Shown here piece by piece: positions 8,936-18,500 of a stretch of 64,000 nucleotides of DNA. The notes under the pieces are model-generated. The model did not search any database, was not told the origin of the DNA, and was given only the letters and a program-made list of their open reading frames with translations. The stretch lies in the NCBI GenBank assembly GCA_041390025.1, contig JAWKQR010000013.1, forward strand, positions 62,001 to 126,000, read 5' to 3'. Both the position numbers and the translations under genes were made by a program. Position 1 is the first letter of the stretch. Every line of letters begins with the position of its first letter. The DNA comes from JBFFMO01 sp041390025 (GTDB lineage: Bacteria; Myxococcota_A; Bradymonadia; Bradymonadales; Bradymonadaceae).

Positions 8936-9691
8936 ATGTTCGCAATCTGGACCGAGCTCACACTTACTGCGGGAATCGTCTTGTATGCGCTTCGTGCGAC
9001 CGCAACCCGACCCATTTTTCGCAGTCCACGCGTGGGCGCACCAACGTCGGGCGTCTGGCCGGTTCTGATCGCCACGCTGGCAGTGATCGCTCCCTTCCCG
9101 CTTCCGGACTCGAAGTTCGAATTCTTGGTACGGCTTGCGATCTTGTTCGTTTCACAGGGCGTGCTGACACGCCTGCTGTGCTCCGAAGAACGTGCGGTCG
9201 CTGCATGGAGTCGCGTTGGACATGTCGATGTGTCCGAGGACCACGACCGAGCCGTCTTACGAACCACACTCTTGATGCTTGTGTTCTTTGTGATTGGTTG
9301 GCGAGCCGGGGTCACCGAAACGTTTGTGTTGGTCACGGCAGTGATGGCCACGGCAGTTGTGGTGGATGTCCGACGTGAGATGCGATTTCGGCGCGACCAC
9401 GGATTCCTGTCCGAGGTCATCTCGACCGACCGCGTGGAGGACGTGGAAGCTGTCGCAGGCGTGTTATCGCGCGCGGGTGTACCGGTCATGGTTCGGGGTT
9501 TGGCCACGGGCCGTTTGCTTCGGCTTCCAAGACGAACCATGGAAGTGCTCGTCCCCGGGACCGAGATAAATCGTGTCGATGAGGTTTTGGCCCGCACATC
9601 CGTCCGGCCGTCATGGGCCGACGATTCTGAACCAGATGAAGTAGAGCAAGGCCGCGCAGAACGCGAGCACCACGAGGAATCCAACCAGTAA
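8936..9691 (+). CDS. Multi-pass membrane protein with DUF2007-like C-terminal domain
   Basis: The ORF starts at ATG 8936 and encodes 251 residues. About four hydrophobic segments lie in the first 150 residues (ELTLTAGIVLYAL; VWPVLIATLAVIAPF; LVRLAILFVSQGVL; LLMLVFFVIGW with VLVTAVMATAVVV). The soluble part after residue 160 (VISTDRVEDVEAVAGVLSRA, GVPVMVRG, EVLVPGTEINRVDEVL) resembles the small alpha/beta DUF2007 putative signal-transducing domain, in which a spacing of strand-helix-strand repeats occurs. The acidic tail (residues 227-251) overlaps the 3' end of the convergent second kinase by 81 bases, which is long; an upstream indel could have removed an earlier stop. The family match is by pattern only. 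Confidence 0.65.
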   Translation: MFAIWTELTLTAGIVLYALRATATRPIFRSPRVGAPTSGVWPVLIATLAVIAPFPLPDSKFEFLVRLAILFVSQGVLTRLLCSEERAVAAWSRVGHVDVSEDHDRAVLRTTLLMLVFFVIGWRAGVTETFVLVTAVMATAVVVDVRREMRFRRDHGFLSEVISTDRVEDVEAVAGVLSRAGVPVMVRGLATGRLLRLPRRTMEVLVPGTEINRVDEVLARTSVRPSWADDSEPDEVEQGRAEREHHEESNQ

Positions 9692-10936
9692 AATGGCGCC
9701 AAGGGGCGACCTCTTTGGAGGTTTGAGCGTGCCTGGCGGGTGGGTGTCTGTGATTCCGAGGCTTGGCTCCTGACTCTGTTGCTGGCGCACTGCGGGTGCG
9801 GCCGGGACATTCTCAGGCACCGGTGGGGCGAACTGGTCACCGCGAATTTGGTCTTTGGGAACGGACACGCGTGGCGCCTTGGACTGAGACGCCGCGGCCC
9901 GTCGGCGCATGTAGCCCGAGGTGGATCCCATACCGTCCAATCCGACGAGTTCGTCAAGGGCGACGAGCGCGGCGTGTGCGTCGGGATAACGCTTCTCAGG
10001 CTCCTTTTGCATGCACTTCAACAGGAACTCTTGAAACGCAGGACTCACCTCGATCCCCGAGCGCGCCACCGCCCGTGGTGGCGGTTCGGAGAGGTGCATT
10101 CGCACCATCTCTTGAGGCGTGTTGGCGGCAAAAGGGAGCTTGCCTGTGATCAACTCGTACAGGACACAGCCAAGCGCATAGATGTCCGACGCCGCTGTCA
10201 CGGTGTCGGTCTCGCCGCGACACTGCTCGGGAGACATGTACGCAGGGGTACCAAACAGCGTGCCGGCCATCGTGCGGCTCTCTTGGACGCCCGAAAGCAT
10301 CTTCGCGATGCCAAAGTCGACAACCTTCACCACCTGCTCTTCGGTCCCAAACCGCACGCTTAGGATGATGTTTTCGGGTTTCAAATCGCGGTGAACAATG
10401 CCCAGCGCGTGCGCCTCGCGCAGCGCCAACAACACTTGCTGTGCGATCTCAACGATAGCGTCGAATTTCAGCCCGCGATTGACCGCCTGGCGCAATGACA
10501 GTCCTTGAACAAACTCCATCGCGATGAAAAGAAAACGCCCATCTGAGCTGACCCCGTAGTCGTACAACGTCACACAGTTGGGGTGCGAGATCTTCGCCAG
10601 GACCTGCGCTTCGCGCTCGAAGCGCTCCTTGGCCATGTCGATGGCCGTCTGCAAGTCCCCTTGTGGCATGAGCTCATGCTGCAGCTCCGCGCTGTCGAAC
10701 AGCTTCAGCGCGACGTCCCGGTTCAGCTGCATCTGCCGCGCACGAAAAACGCGCGCCATGGAACCGCGTCCCACCAAACTCGTGACGATAAAGCGCCCCG
10801 CCACTGGCCAACCAAGCAACGGTTCTCCACGGCACGTCTGCCAATCGGTTTCTTCGATGGTGAAAAAACCGTCGCCGGACGGACAGGCAACGAGCGCGGT
10901 CTCGGTTCGTGTTTCGCAGTAGGGGCAGATGGCCAT
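9611..10936 (-). CDS. Serine/threonine protein kinase with N-terminal zinc-ribbon-like motif and C-terminal membrane anchor
   Basis: Hanks-type kinase, 441 residues. It begins MAICPYCETRTE with CPYC at 4-7 and further Cys at 18 and 35, a possible small metal site. The kinase domain starts near residue 47: glycine loop LVGRGSMARVF, ATP lysine K78 (VALKLF), HRDLKPEN with D184, DFG at 207-209, and GTPAYMSPEQC. After residue 330 there is a proline-rich linker, then one transmembrane helix (about 411-434, ILLVGFLVVLAFCAALLYFI) and a very short tail. So the catalytic part is cytoplasmic and there is no periplasmic sensor. It is divergent to the beta-oxidation operon, sharing a 120-base intergenic region. 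Convergent overlap with the membrane protein ORF is noted there. Confidence 0.92.
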   Translation of the reverse strand: MAICPYCETRTETALVACPSGDGFFTIEETDWQTCRGEPLLGWPVAGRFIVTSLVGRGSMARVFRARQMQLNRDVALKLFDSAELQHELMPQGDLQTAIDMAKERFEREAQVLAKISHPNCVTLYDYGVSSDGRFLFIAMEFVQGLSLRQAVNRGLKFDAIVEIAQQVLLALREAHALGIVHRDLKPENIILSVRFGTEEQVVKVVDFGIAKMLSGVQESRTMAGTLFGTPAYMSPEQCRGETDTVTAASDIYALGCVLYELITGKLPFAANTPQEMVRMHLSEPPPRAVARSGIEVSPAFQEFLLKCMQKEPEKRYPDAHAALVALDELVGLDGMGSTSGYMRRRAAASQSKAPRVSVPKDQIRGDQFAPPVPENVPAAPAVRQQQSQEPSLGITDTHPPGTLKPPKRSPLGAILLVGFLVVLAFCAALLYFIWFRIVGP

Positions 10937-11056
10937 TGGGCGAGGTTATTACATGCTCCCGCAGTCGTCTACCAACGCATGCGGAGCGTTTGACCCAATT
11001 TCCCGCGGCGTGGTACGCACGCGAATCGAATCAACGTCGTCTAAGCGAGGTCAAAA

Positions 11057-11911
11057 ATGGAGATCAGAAAGATTGGAGTCATCGGTGCAGGCCAAATGGG
11101 CAACGGCATCGCACAAGTGGCAGCGGTTGCCGGCTACGAAGTTGTGATGGCCGATTTGTCAGCCCCCGCGCTTGAGAAAGGCATGGCGACGATCGAGCGA
11201 AGCCTTGCCAAGCTCGTCGAGAAAGAAAAGCTCACGAACGATCTCCGCGAAGCCACGCTTGCACGTTTGAGGACGACGGGCTCCATTGAGGAAGCCGCGC
11301 AGGCGGACCTCATCATTGAGGCTGTCGTCGAAAGTACCGACGTCAAACGGTCGGTGTTTTCGACGCTCGATGCGGCCGCACCCGCGCATGCCATCCTCGC
11401 GTCCAACACGTCGAGCATCTCGATCACAAAGATTGGGGGCTTCACCCATCGGGCAGACAAAGTCGTGGGCATGCACTTCATGAACCCCGTCCCGATCATG
11501 AAGTTGGTGGAGCTGATCCGGGGACTCGCGACATCCGACGAGACGTACGAAGCAGTGCGTGCCGCCTCCGAGAAGATGGGCAAGACAACCGTCCTGGCGC
11601 AAGACTACCCGGGGTTCATCGTGAACCGAATCCTGATGCCGATGATCAACGAAGCCGCGTACACGCTTATGGAGGGCGTTGGCAGTGTTGAGGACATCGA
11701 CACGGCGATGAAGCTTGGAACGAATCAGCCCATGGGGCCCTTGACGTTGGCAGACTTCATCGGGCTCGACACGTGTCTGGCGATCATGGAGGTCCTGCAC
11801 GTCAATCTCGGGGACACAAAATACCGCCCGTGCCCGTTGTTGCGTAAGTACGTCGACGCGGGGTGGTTGGGACGAAAGTCGGGCAAGGGATTCTATTCTT
11901 ACGAGGAAGTG
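11057..11911 (+). CDS. 3-hydroxybutyryl/3-hydroxyacyl-CoA dehydrogenase
   Basis: First gene of a beta-oxidation operon. The Rossmann motif IGVIGAGQMGNGIAQ is at residues 6-20, EAVVES (NAD contact) near 92, and the catalytic region ASNTSSISIT and GMHFMNPVPIMKLVE (catalytic His) follow, with YPGFIVNRILMPMINEAAY and GWLGRKSGKGFYSY at the C-terminus. The family normally ends within a few residues of GKGFYDY. Here the frame runs on to 11965, overlapping the next gene by 50 bases; a single missing or extra base near 11900 would instead end it at a TGA about 11911 overlapping the ATG of the crotonase. Oxidises (S)-3-hydroxyacyl-CoA with NAD. GAGG precedes ATG 11057. Confidence 0.9.
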
Positions 11912-12690
11912 ATGTCGACGTACACTGTGTGTCCTATGAGGTCGAGAATCGTGTGGGCCGTCTGACCATGAGGCGTCCCGAGGCCCTCAACGCGCTCAAT
12001 GAGCAAACGCTTCGAGAGGTGCTAGAAGTCGCAACATTGGCCGCGACACAGGACCTCGACGTGTTTGTCATCACGGGCGAAGGTCGGGCGTTTGTGGCCG
12101 GGGCTGACATCAAGGCGATGGTCAACTACAGCGCTGAGCAAGCAGCGGCCTTCGGCAAGCTGGGCAACGATGCGTTTGGAGCCATCGCGGCTCTGCCCTG
12201 CCCCACGATCGCGGCCGTCAACGGCTTTGCGCTGGGCGGTGGGCTTGAGTTGGCGCTCTCATGTGACCTCATCTACGCGTCGGACAAGGCACGCGTGGGA
12301 TTGCCCGAGGTCAGCCTGTCCGTCATTCCCGGATGGGGCGGAACGCAACGTCTGGGGCGGATCGCAGGGTGGCACGTCGCCCGTGAGCTCATCTACACCG
12401 GACGTCAGGTCAAGGCGGACGAAGCCAAGGCATTGGGGATTGTGCTCGATGTCTTTCCGCTGGACGAGTTCCACGCACGTATCGACGCCATCGTGCAGAG
12501 CATCCAAAAGAACGGGCCGCTCGCGCTCCGAGCCGCAAAACGCGCACTCGCAGTGGGTTATGAAGCGAATCTTGCGCAAGGCATGAGCGTCGAGACACAG
12601 GGATTTGCGGGGCTGTTCGGCACCGCGGACCAACGCGAAGGCATGACGGCGTTCATTGAAGGACGGCCAGCCACGTTCACACGGCGGTAA
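11912..12690 (+). CDS. Enoyl-CoA hydratase/isomerase (crotonase)
   Basis: Hydrates trans-2-enoyl-CoA in beta-oxidation. Landmarks: RPEALNALNEQTL near the start, the oxyanion-hole segments GRAFVAGADIKAM and NGFALGGGLELALSCD, then LPEVSLSVIPGWGGTQRL (contains one of the catalytic glutamates) and ARELIYTGRQVKADEA. Length about 260 residues matches the family. The start is uncertain: the open frame extends back to 11863, inside the dehydrogenase, but ATG 11912 in a sister frame (MSTYTV...) becomes the natural start if one base is removed near 11930. The stop is followed 2 bases later by the start of the acyl-CoA dehydrogenase, so the operon is tightly packed. Confidence 0.9.
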
Positions 12691-12692
12691 GC

Positions 12693-13780
12693 ATGAACCT
12701 CGAATTCAACGCAACACACTTCGATGTACGCCAGAGGGCCGAGCGCGTCGCCGCCGAGGTGATTCGACCAGGCGCTAAGAGACGCGAGGCAGAGCACGCC
12801 TTTCCACTCGATGCACTCGGCGTCTTGGCGCGTGAAGGTTTGATGGGCGTTAACGTCGCAGCCATGCACGGGGGCCTCGAGGCTGGCGTCATCGCCTACT
12901 CCGAGGCGGTGCAGGTGATCGCGGCCGCAGACCCTGCGGTTGCGGTCACGATGTGCGTCAACAACATGGTGGCCGAGGTCCTGCAGGAGTTCGGAACGGC
13001 TGAACAGACCGCCCTGGTGTCCCAGATGACGTCCGGAGCGTGGTCCAGTGGTTCATTCTGCCTGAGTGAACCCGGCAGCGGCAGCGATGCCGCCGCGATG
13101 CGCACCCGGGCCACACCGATCGACGGGGGTTACGTGCTCAGTGGCACAAAAGCGTGGATCACCTCGGGCGCGCACGCGGGCGTGTTCCTTGTGTGGGCAC
13201 GCGTTGGCGACGGAAAGGACACCATTTCGGCCTTCGTAGTCGACCCGAAAACGCCTGGAATTCAGGTCGGCAAGCCCGAAGAGAAGATGGGGCAACATGC
13301 GTCGAACACGGTGGCTTTGTCCTTCGATGACGTTCACATTCCACAGAGCGCTTTGCTCGGCCAGGTGGGTCACGGCTTTCGTGTCGCCATGATGGCGTTG
13401 GACGGCGGACGGGTCGGCATCGCGAGCCAAGCGGTCGGGATCGCTGACGAGGCGTTGCGTATCGCCAGTCAAAACGGCGTCGCCATCGATGACCTTCGCG
13501 GGCACGTGGAGGCCGCGCGATTGCTCGTTTGGCGCGCGGCTTGGATGAAGGAAAACAAGGTGCCCTTCACGCTTGAGGCGAGCATGGCCAAGTTATTCGC
13601 CTCCGAGACGGCGTGTCGTGTGTGCGACACGCTCATGGAACGCGTGGGCCTCGACGGGTTGGACCCAGAACTTGGACTGGAGAAGTTGCTCCGAGATGCG
13701 CGCGTCACCCGCATTTACGAGGAACCAGCGAGATTCAGCGCATTGTCATCTCGCGAGAAGTCATTCGGAGGTCAGCATGA
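12693..13780 (+). CDS. Acyl-CoA dehydrogenase, catalytic type
   Basis: FAD-dependent oxidation of acyl-CoA to enoyl-CoA. Residues about 130-150 carry FCLSEPGSGSDAAAM, the FAD/substrate motif; KAWITSGAHAGVFLVWA and GIQVGKPEEKMGQHASNTV follow, then the C-terminal helical domain. As written, the last part reads EEPARFSAL and continues in a wrong frame to 13949. Adding one G near 13722 restores EGTSEIQRIVISREVIRRSA with a stop at 13778-13780: the EGTSEIQ motif contains the catalytic base glutamate, and the stop overlaps the ATG of the next gene. Corrected length about 362 residues, family-typical. Part of the four-gene operon. Confidence 0.92.
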
Positions 13781-14718
13781 ACTTCGATCTTACCGAAGAC
13801 CAGAAGATGCTGCGCGACATGGTCGAACGGTTCGCCGCGCAGCTCGCAGACACTCCATTCGCGGCAGACACCAGGGAACGACTCGACAGCGGTGTGATCG
13901 CCCAGGTCCGAGACCTCGGGCTTTTGGGTTTGGCCGACGAAGGCGGTGACCTCGGATATGCCGCAGTTGCGCTGTATGAGTTGGCAAGGAAGGACGCGGC
14001 GCTCGCTCTGTTTGTCGCCGGACACTGTGCCGGTGCGGCCGCACTCCACGCCGCGGGAGCGAACGGTGGGACATTGACGATCCTTCAGCCCAAGACGTTT
14101 TCGGTCGATCGCATCGACGGAAACCTCGCGCTCACAGCGCAAGGTACGGTTGGGTTTCTGGAGTACGCGACATCGTTTGTGGCGCCCGTGCGTGTCTCAG
14201 GCAAGCCTGTCATCGCGCATGGGTCGTGCCACCTGCTGGGCGAGACGACGCCGTTCAAGTCCGTTGGGGTTTCGGCGGCGGGCATGGAGCGCGCGACGCT
14301 TGAGGATGTTGTGCTTGAGTCGTGCGATTCATCGGCATACGACCACTTTGAGCGATGGTATTGGGTTGGCCTAGCGGCCATCGCAGCGGGTGTGGCGCGC
14401 GCGGCTGCCGACGTGGGAACCCTTTACGCCGGAGAACGCAAGCAGTTTGGCAAGGCGCTCTCCGAGTTTCAGGTGACACAGTTCAAGATCGCAGACCTCG
14501 CCATCCGCGCAGACGCGGCATGGCTTATGGTGTTGCGCGCAAGCATGGCGTTGGACGTGCAAGCGATCAAAGACGCCGCCGTGTTCGCGAGCCACTGCGC
14601 TGTGAGCAACTCCGATGAGTCCCTGCAATTGCACGGGGGCTACGGTTACACGCGCGAATATCCCATCGAACGGTATTACCGTGACGCCCGCGCGCTCTCG
14701 GTTTTGGCCCGCACATAA
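13777..14718 (+). CDS. Acyl-CoA dehydrogenase-like protein lacking the catalytic base
   Basis: Second acyl-CoA dehydrogenase paralog, ATG 13777 overlapping the previous stop (ATGA). 313 residues versus about 380 usual. N-terminal helices are recognisable (MNFDLTEDQKMLRDMVERFA, LGLLGLADEGGDLG) and so is the C-terminal domain (YAGERKQFGKALSEFQVTQ, SLQLHGGYGYTREYPIER, YYRDARAL). The middle beta domain is shortened and has no TEPxxGSD-type motif, and the protein ends twelve residues after the RDAR motif, before where family members place EGTxEIQ with the catalytic Glu. No frameshift supplies it: the terminator starts directly after the stop. It resembles the non-catalytic subunit of heteromeric acyl-CoA dehydrogenases known in actinobacteria; that role here is inference. 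Confidence 0.85.
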   Translation: MNFDLTEDQKMLRDMVERFAAQLADTPFAADTRERLDSGVIAQVRDLGLLGLADEGGDLGYAAVALYELARKDAALALFVAGHCAGAAALHAAGANGGTLTILQPKTFSVDRIDGNLALTAQGTVGFLEYATSFVAPVRVSGKPVIAHGSCHLLGETTPFKSVGVSAAGMERATLEDVVLESCDSSAYDHFERWYWVGLAAIAAGVARAAADVGTLYAGERKQFGKALSEFQVTQFKIADLAIRADAAWLMVLRASMALDVQAIKDAAVFASHCAVSNSDESLQLHGGYGYTREYPIERYYRDARALSVLART

Positions 14719-14750
14719 AAAAACCGCCAGAAGGCGGTTTTCTTTTTTTC
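14717..14750 (+). terminator. Rho-independent terminator, probably bidirectional
   Basis: Directly after the acyl-CoA dehydrogenase stop is an inverted repeat AAAACCGCC-AGAA-GGCGGTTTT followed by TCTTTTTTT. The left side carries a run of A, so the reverse transcript also has a U-tract and the element can end the convergent lipoprotein transcript (stop 14764) too. Confidence 0.93.
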
Positions 14751-14763
14751 CGGCAACCGGCGG

Positions 14764-15576
14764 TTAGCGGCCCGGCACATCCCGACTGACGACTGCCGTT
14801 TGAATCAGAGACTCCACACCCACGCCGGTTGACTCCACTTGGCGCGTCACATCAACGCCGTCCTGGGCCAATGTGTTGGGATTGTTCTTGATCGCCTTCG
14901 AGATCGGATCTGCGACCTCCTCGGCCCAGTCCTGCACGTCAAACTGGAACTGCAGGGTCTGTTCACCGGCCTCAAGCTCCACATCATTCATCGTGTAGAA
15001 GACAGCACGCTGGCTTGAATACTGGAATGGGGTCCACGTCACCGGCGTGGCCGAGCTGTCTGAGATGCCTTCAACCTTCTTTTTGGGCTCGAAGGGCAAC
15101 GGCAGCGGCGTTCCGTCGGCCACCTTGCCTGGATTCGTCACATCAGTCGCCTGCGCGACAAACCCATCGACCGACAAGCTCGAGGGGGCCTCACCCTCGG
15201 TCGTCGACTCCAGCGGTTCGAGACGGATGCTGACCACATAGCGCCCGGATTCTGGAAGCTCAATGGGCGATCCCTCTGTGATCTTCTCGCCGTTCGCCAA
15301 GTCAAACTTGAGCACACTTGCGTTCGCAGTCGCGTAAGCCAGACCGTAGTTCTTCGTGACAATTGGGGTAAGCCGAATCTCAGAGACGACGAGCCCCAGC
15401 TGTGTCAGGTACAACACATCAGGGATTTTATCGGCGTTGATCAGCTCAAACCGGGGCACGACCGTGACGGCTTGCGTCCGTGTTGACGTTGCGCCGTTTG
15501 ATCCCTGAGAAGGCTCAAGCTCGACACAACTCGACGCAAGCAGCGCGAGACAGATGACGGATATGTGTGCTCTCAC
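14764..15576 (-). CDS. Lipoprotein of unknown function
   Basis: GTG 15576 is preceded by AAGGAG at good spacing and gives a lipoprotein signal (VRAHISVICLALLASSC, lipobox ASSC, Cys17). The mature 250 residues are rich in beta-strand-like stretches (VVPRFELINADKIPDVLYL, VVSEIRLTPIV, GRYVVSIRLEPLE, LQFQFDVQDWAEEV) with Ser/Thr/Glu linkers, as in the surface or periplasmic DUF4382-like lipoproteins common in Myxococcota. I do not assign a family. It sits 9 bases after the stop of the large sigma-54 regulator and so is the last gene of that transcript. Confidence 0.75.
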   Translation of the reverse strand: MRAHISVICLALLASSCVELEPSQGSNGATSTRTQAVTVVPRFELINADKIPDVLYLTQLGLVVSEIRLTPIVTKNYGLAYATANASVLKFDLANGEKITEGSPIELPESGRYVVSIRLEPLESTTEGEAPSSLSVDGFVAQATDVTNPGKVADGTPLPLPFEPKKKVEGISDSSATPVTWTPFQYSSQRAVFYTMNDVELEAGEQTLQFQFDVQDWAEEVADPISKAIKNNPNTLAQDGVDVTRQVESTGVGVESLIQTAVVSRDVPGR

Positions 15577-15585
15577 GTTATCTCC

Positions 15586-18500
15586 TTAGCCAACCAACAA
15601 GGCCTTTAGGTCAGCCAGTTCTTCCGTTCCATTGATGATTTGACTCAGTCGCGGTCGCTTCATCTGAAGCATTTCAGCTGCCTTTGTCACGTTACCATCA
15701 GCTTCCAACAAGGCACGCTTTATCGCCTCAACCTCAAGCCGTTTCTTCAGCTCGTTGAGACACATGCCCTGATTTACAATCTTATCAACCAACACATCTT
15801 CGGGATCTCTTCCCATATCCGTCTGCGTCGCCGCAGGCGCGAATGTCGGTCGGGGCGCGAGGTCTGGCAGCTCAACCGAGATATCCTCGAATTCACCGCT
15901 AATGAAGAAGTCTTGGAAGTCATCGAGGTCGGCCATCGTGACTTCATGGCCCTCGACGAACAGCAGAATGCTTCGCACAAAGTTCTGCAGCTCTCGAATG
16001 TTCCCTGGCCAGCTGTAGCGCATCAGGTGCTTCATCACCACGGGCGAGAAGTGCTTGGGAACGCCGTCGGCGAACTTCTGAGCGAAATGCTCCAAGAGGC
16101 GCGGGATATCTTCACGACGTTCACGCAACGCCGGAGACTCAATCACCACGCCCTTGAGTCGGTAGTAGAGGTCCAAGCGGAATTCGCCGCGCTGAACCAT
16201 CTCCTCAAGATTTCGATTGGTGGCGCAGACCACGCGTACGTCAACCTGTTGGGTTGTGCTTCCACCCACGCGCTCAAAGGTTCCCTCCTGCAGCACGCGC
16301 AGCAGAGCGACCTGAGTGTTGGGCGAGACATCGCCAATCTCGTCGAGGAATATGGTGCCGCCGTCGGCGAGTTCGAACCGGCCGGGTTTTTGAGAGGACG
16401 CCCCGGTGAACGCCCCTTTCTCGTGGCCAAACAATTCGCTCAACAGCAGGTTTTCGACGAACGCTGCGCAGTTGACCTTCACAAACGGGCCGCGCGACCG
16501 ATCGCTGTTATGGTGCAACGCCTCCGCAACCAGCTCCTTGCCCGTTCCAGACTCGCCATAAATCAACACCGTTGCGTCGGACTTCGCCACGCGGTCGATG
16601 AGACGGAAGACTTGATGCAGTCTGGCGGACTCGCCCACCATGTTCGCGTAACGCTGATTCCAAGCATCCAGGCGCACCGGATGTGCTTCGGCGGACACCG
16701 TGGGTGTCAGATGCTCGCGGACCTCGACGGGAACATCACCCCGAAGCGCCTGCAGCTGCGTGACGAGCTGACGGTGGACGGGCTTTCCGAAAACACATTC
16801 TGAAACTCATCGGGCACGTACGTCGCGCGACGCACAACCTCTTGCATTTCCGTCTCAAGAATGGCTCTCGCGTCGGCATCTCGACCAAGCGAGGCTAGCG
16901 CCGATGCGACCATGCACGCCGCATGAACCGTGTCCGTTCGTTGCGACAGGTCACGGAACCGCTCAAGAGCGCGTTGGCTGAGTTCAAGCGCCTGTTCCGG
17001 TTCGTCGTTGCACAACTGCGCCTCAAGTGACCACGTCAACGCCTCAAGGAGTGGCTCATCGCCATCGGGTCTGCGCTGGGCGTGCGCATCGAGCAACGTT
17101 TGGGCTGCGCGAACCTGTCCAAGGGAGATGTGACACTGAGCAAGTCGAAGCTTGGCTTCGGCTTGATACAGCAGCTGGTCACCCTCGGCGAGCTCCTCGA
17201 AGACCGATTTGGCGTCGTTGAAGCGATGTTCGTCGAAGTACAGGTACCCCTGAACCAATCGGCTCCACCGGCTCACCATTGTTCGGTGCTCGGGGGTGGC
17301 GTGCAAATGGTCGATGATGGCGTGGCCACGCTCAAACGCGCCCATGTCCTGGTAGATCGTCGCCAAGTTGTGGGCCGCGACACCATAGGCCACGTCGTCC
17401 CCTGATCGGCGAGCGCATCGAAGGCCCTCTAAACATGCCTCAAGCGCGCTGTGATGTTCGTCCAGCCGCTGGTAGATGGTCGCGAGGTTAACCAAGCCAT
17501 ACGCACGCGGTCTCGCACCGCGCATGCCGTGTGACTTGAGCGCCGTCTGCAGGCGCGACAGCGCTTCCGCATGGTCGCGAAGCTGCATCGCCACCACGCC
17601 CAGATTTGCGTCGGCACGGGCAACCTCGTCCTCCCAAGCCCACTGGGCTGCAAGGACCCGATTCGCTTCAAAGATGTCGGAGGCCTCGTCATAACGGGCC
17701 TGGAAAATCGCCACTCGCCCGCGCAGGTTCTGGGCCAAAATTCGAAGACGGTCGATCTCCGCACGAGCCCCATTCGACGCGTCGAGTTCTTGGATCAATC
17801 GTACCAACCGCTCGTCTGCGGACGGCAACTTTCCAAGCGCATAATCGCATTCTGCGAGCCCGAGCTCGGCACCAAGCTGGATATGTGCATCACCGAGGGA
17901 CGCGGACTCGAAGCGCGCCCGCGCTGCGTCAAACTCCGACAGTTGGAGCAGTAGCCGCCCAACGCGGAGATCAAACGCCGGACGCGCCGACGCATCGACC
18001 GAGATTTTGTCAGCGACCGACAACGCATCTCGGAACCTTCCAGTTGCCGTGAGCGCTTCAAGTCGAATTTCAAGAAGGGGTGCAGACGTGTCGAGTTTTC
18101 CGCTCGCGACATCAAGCAAGCTCAGCGCTTCATCCCACGCACCGCGGTTTGCGAAGCCCTGGCACGCGTGCAGCACGTACTCCTGCGCCTCATCAAGGTC
18201 ATCTGCTTTGAGGAAGTGCCGCGCGATGAAGTTGGAGTCCGGGGCGTCAGGATTTAAACGCTCGGCGTTCGCGAGCGCCCGATGGATCTCGCGCAGTCTA
18301 TCGGAATCGATGTCTTCAAGGATGTGCTCAGCGAGAGCCGCGTCTTCGACCCAAATCTTGACTTCCCCAGCCGCAACACTGCGGCGAAGCAACCCTGCCC
18401 CGAGTGCGTCCTTGACGGCGCGGCCAAAAAACTCCGAGCGTTCGAGCAGTCCCAATGCGCGCTTGGCGACATCGGAGGATACCGGCGATCCTGCGGCCGC

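Noticed and set aside
10937..11056. TTGACC and TACGCA upstream of the 3-hydroxyacyl-CoA dehydrogenase as a promoter
   Set aside because: The -10 matches only 3 of 6 and the spacer is 18; too weak to list.
15640..16803. A 387-codon + strand ORF opposite the sigma-54 domain
   Set aside because: It is the antisense of the AAA+ domain; its composition (His/Gln/Arg rich) has no motif and the minus strand is clearly coding.
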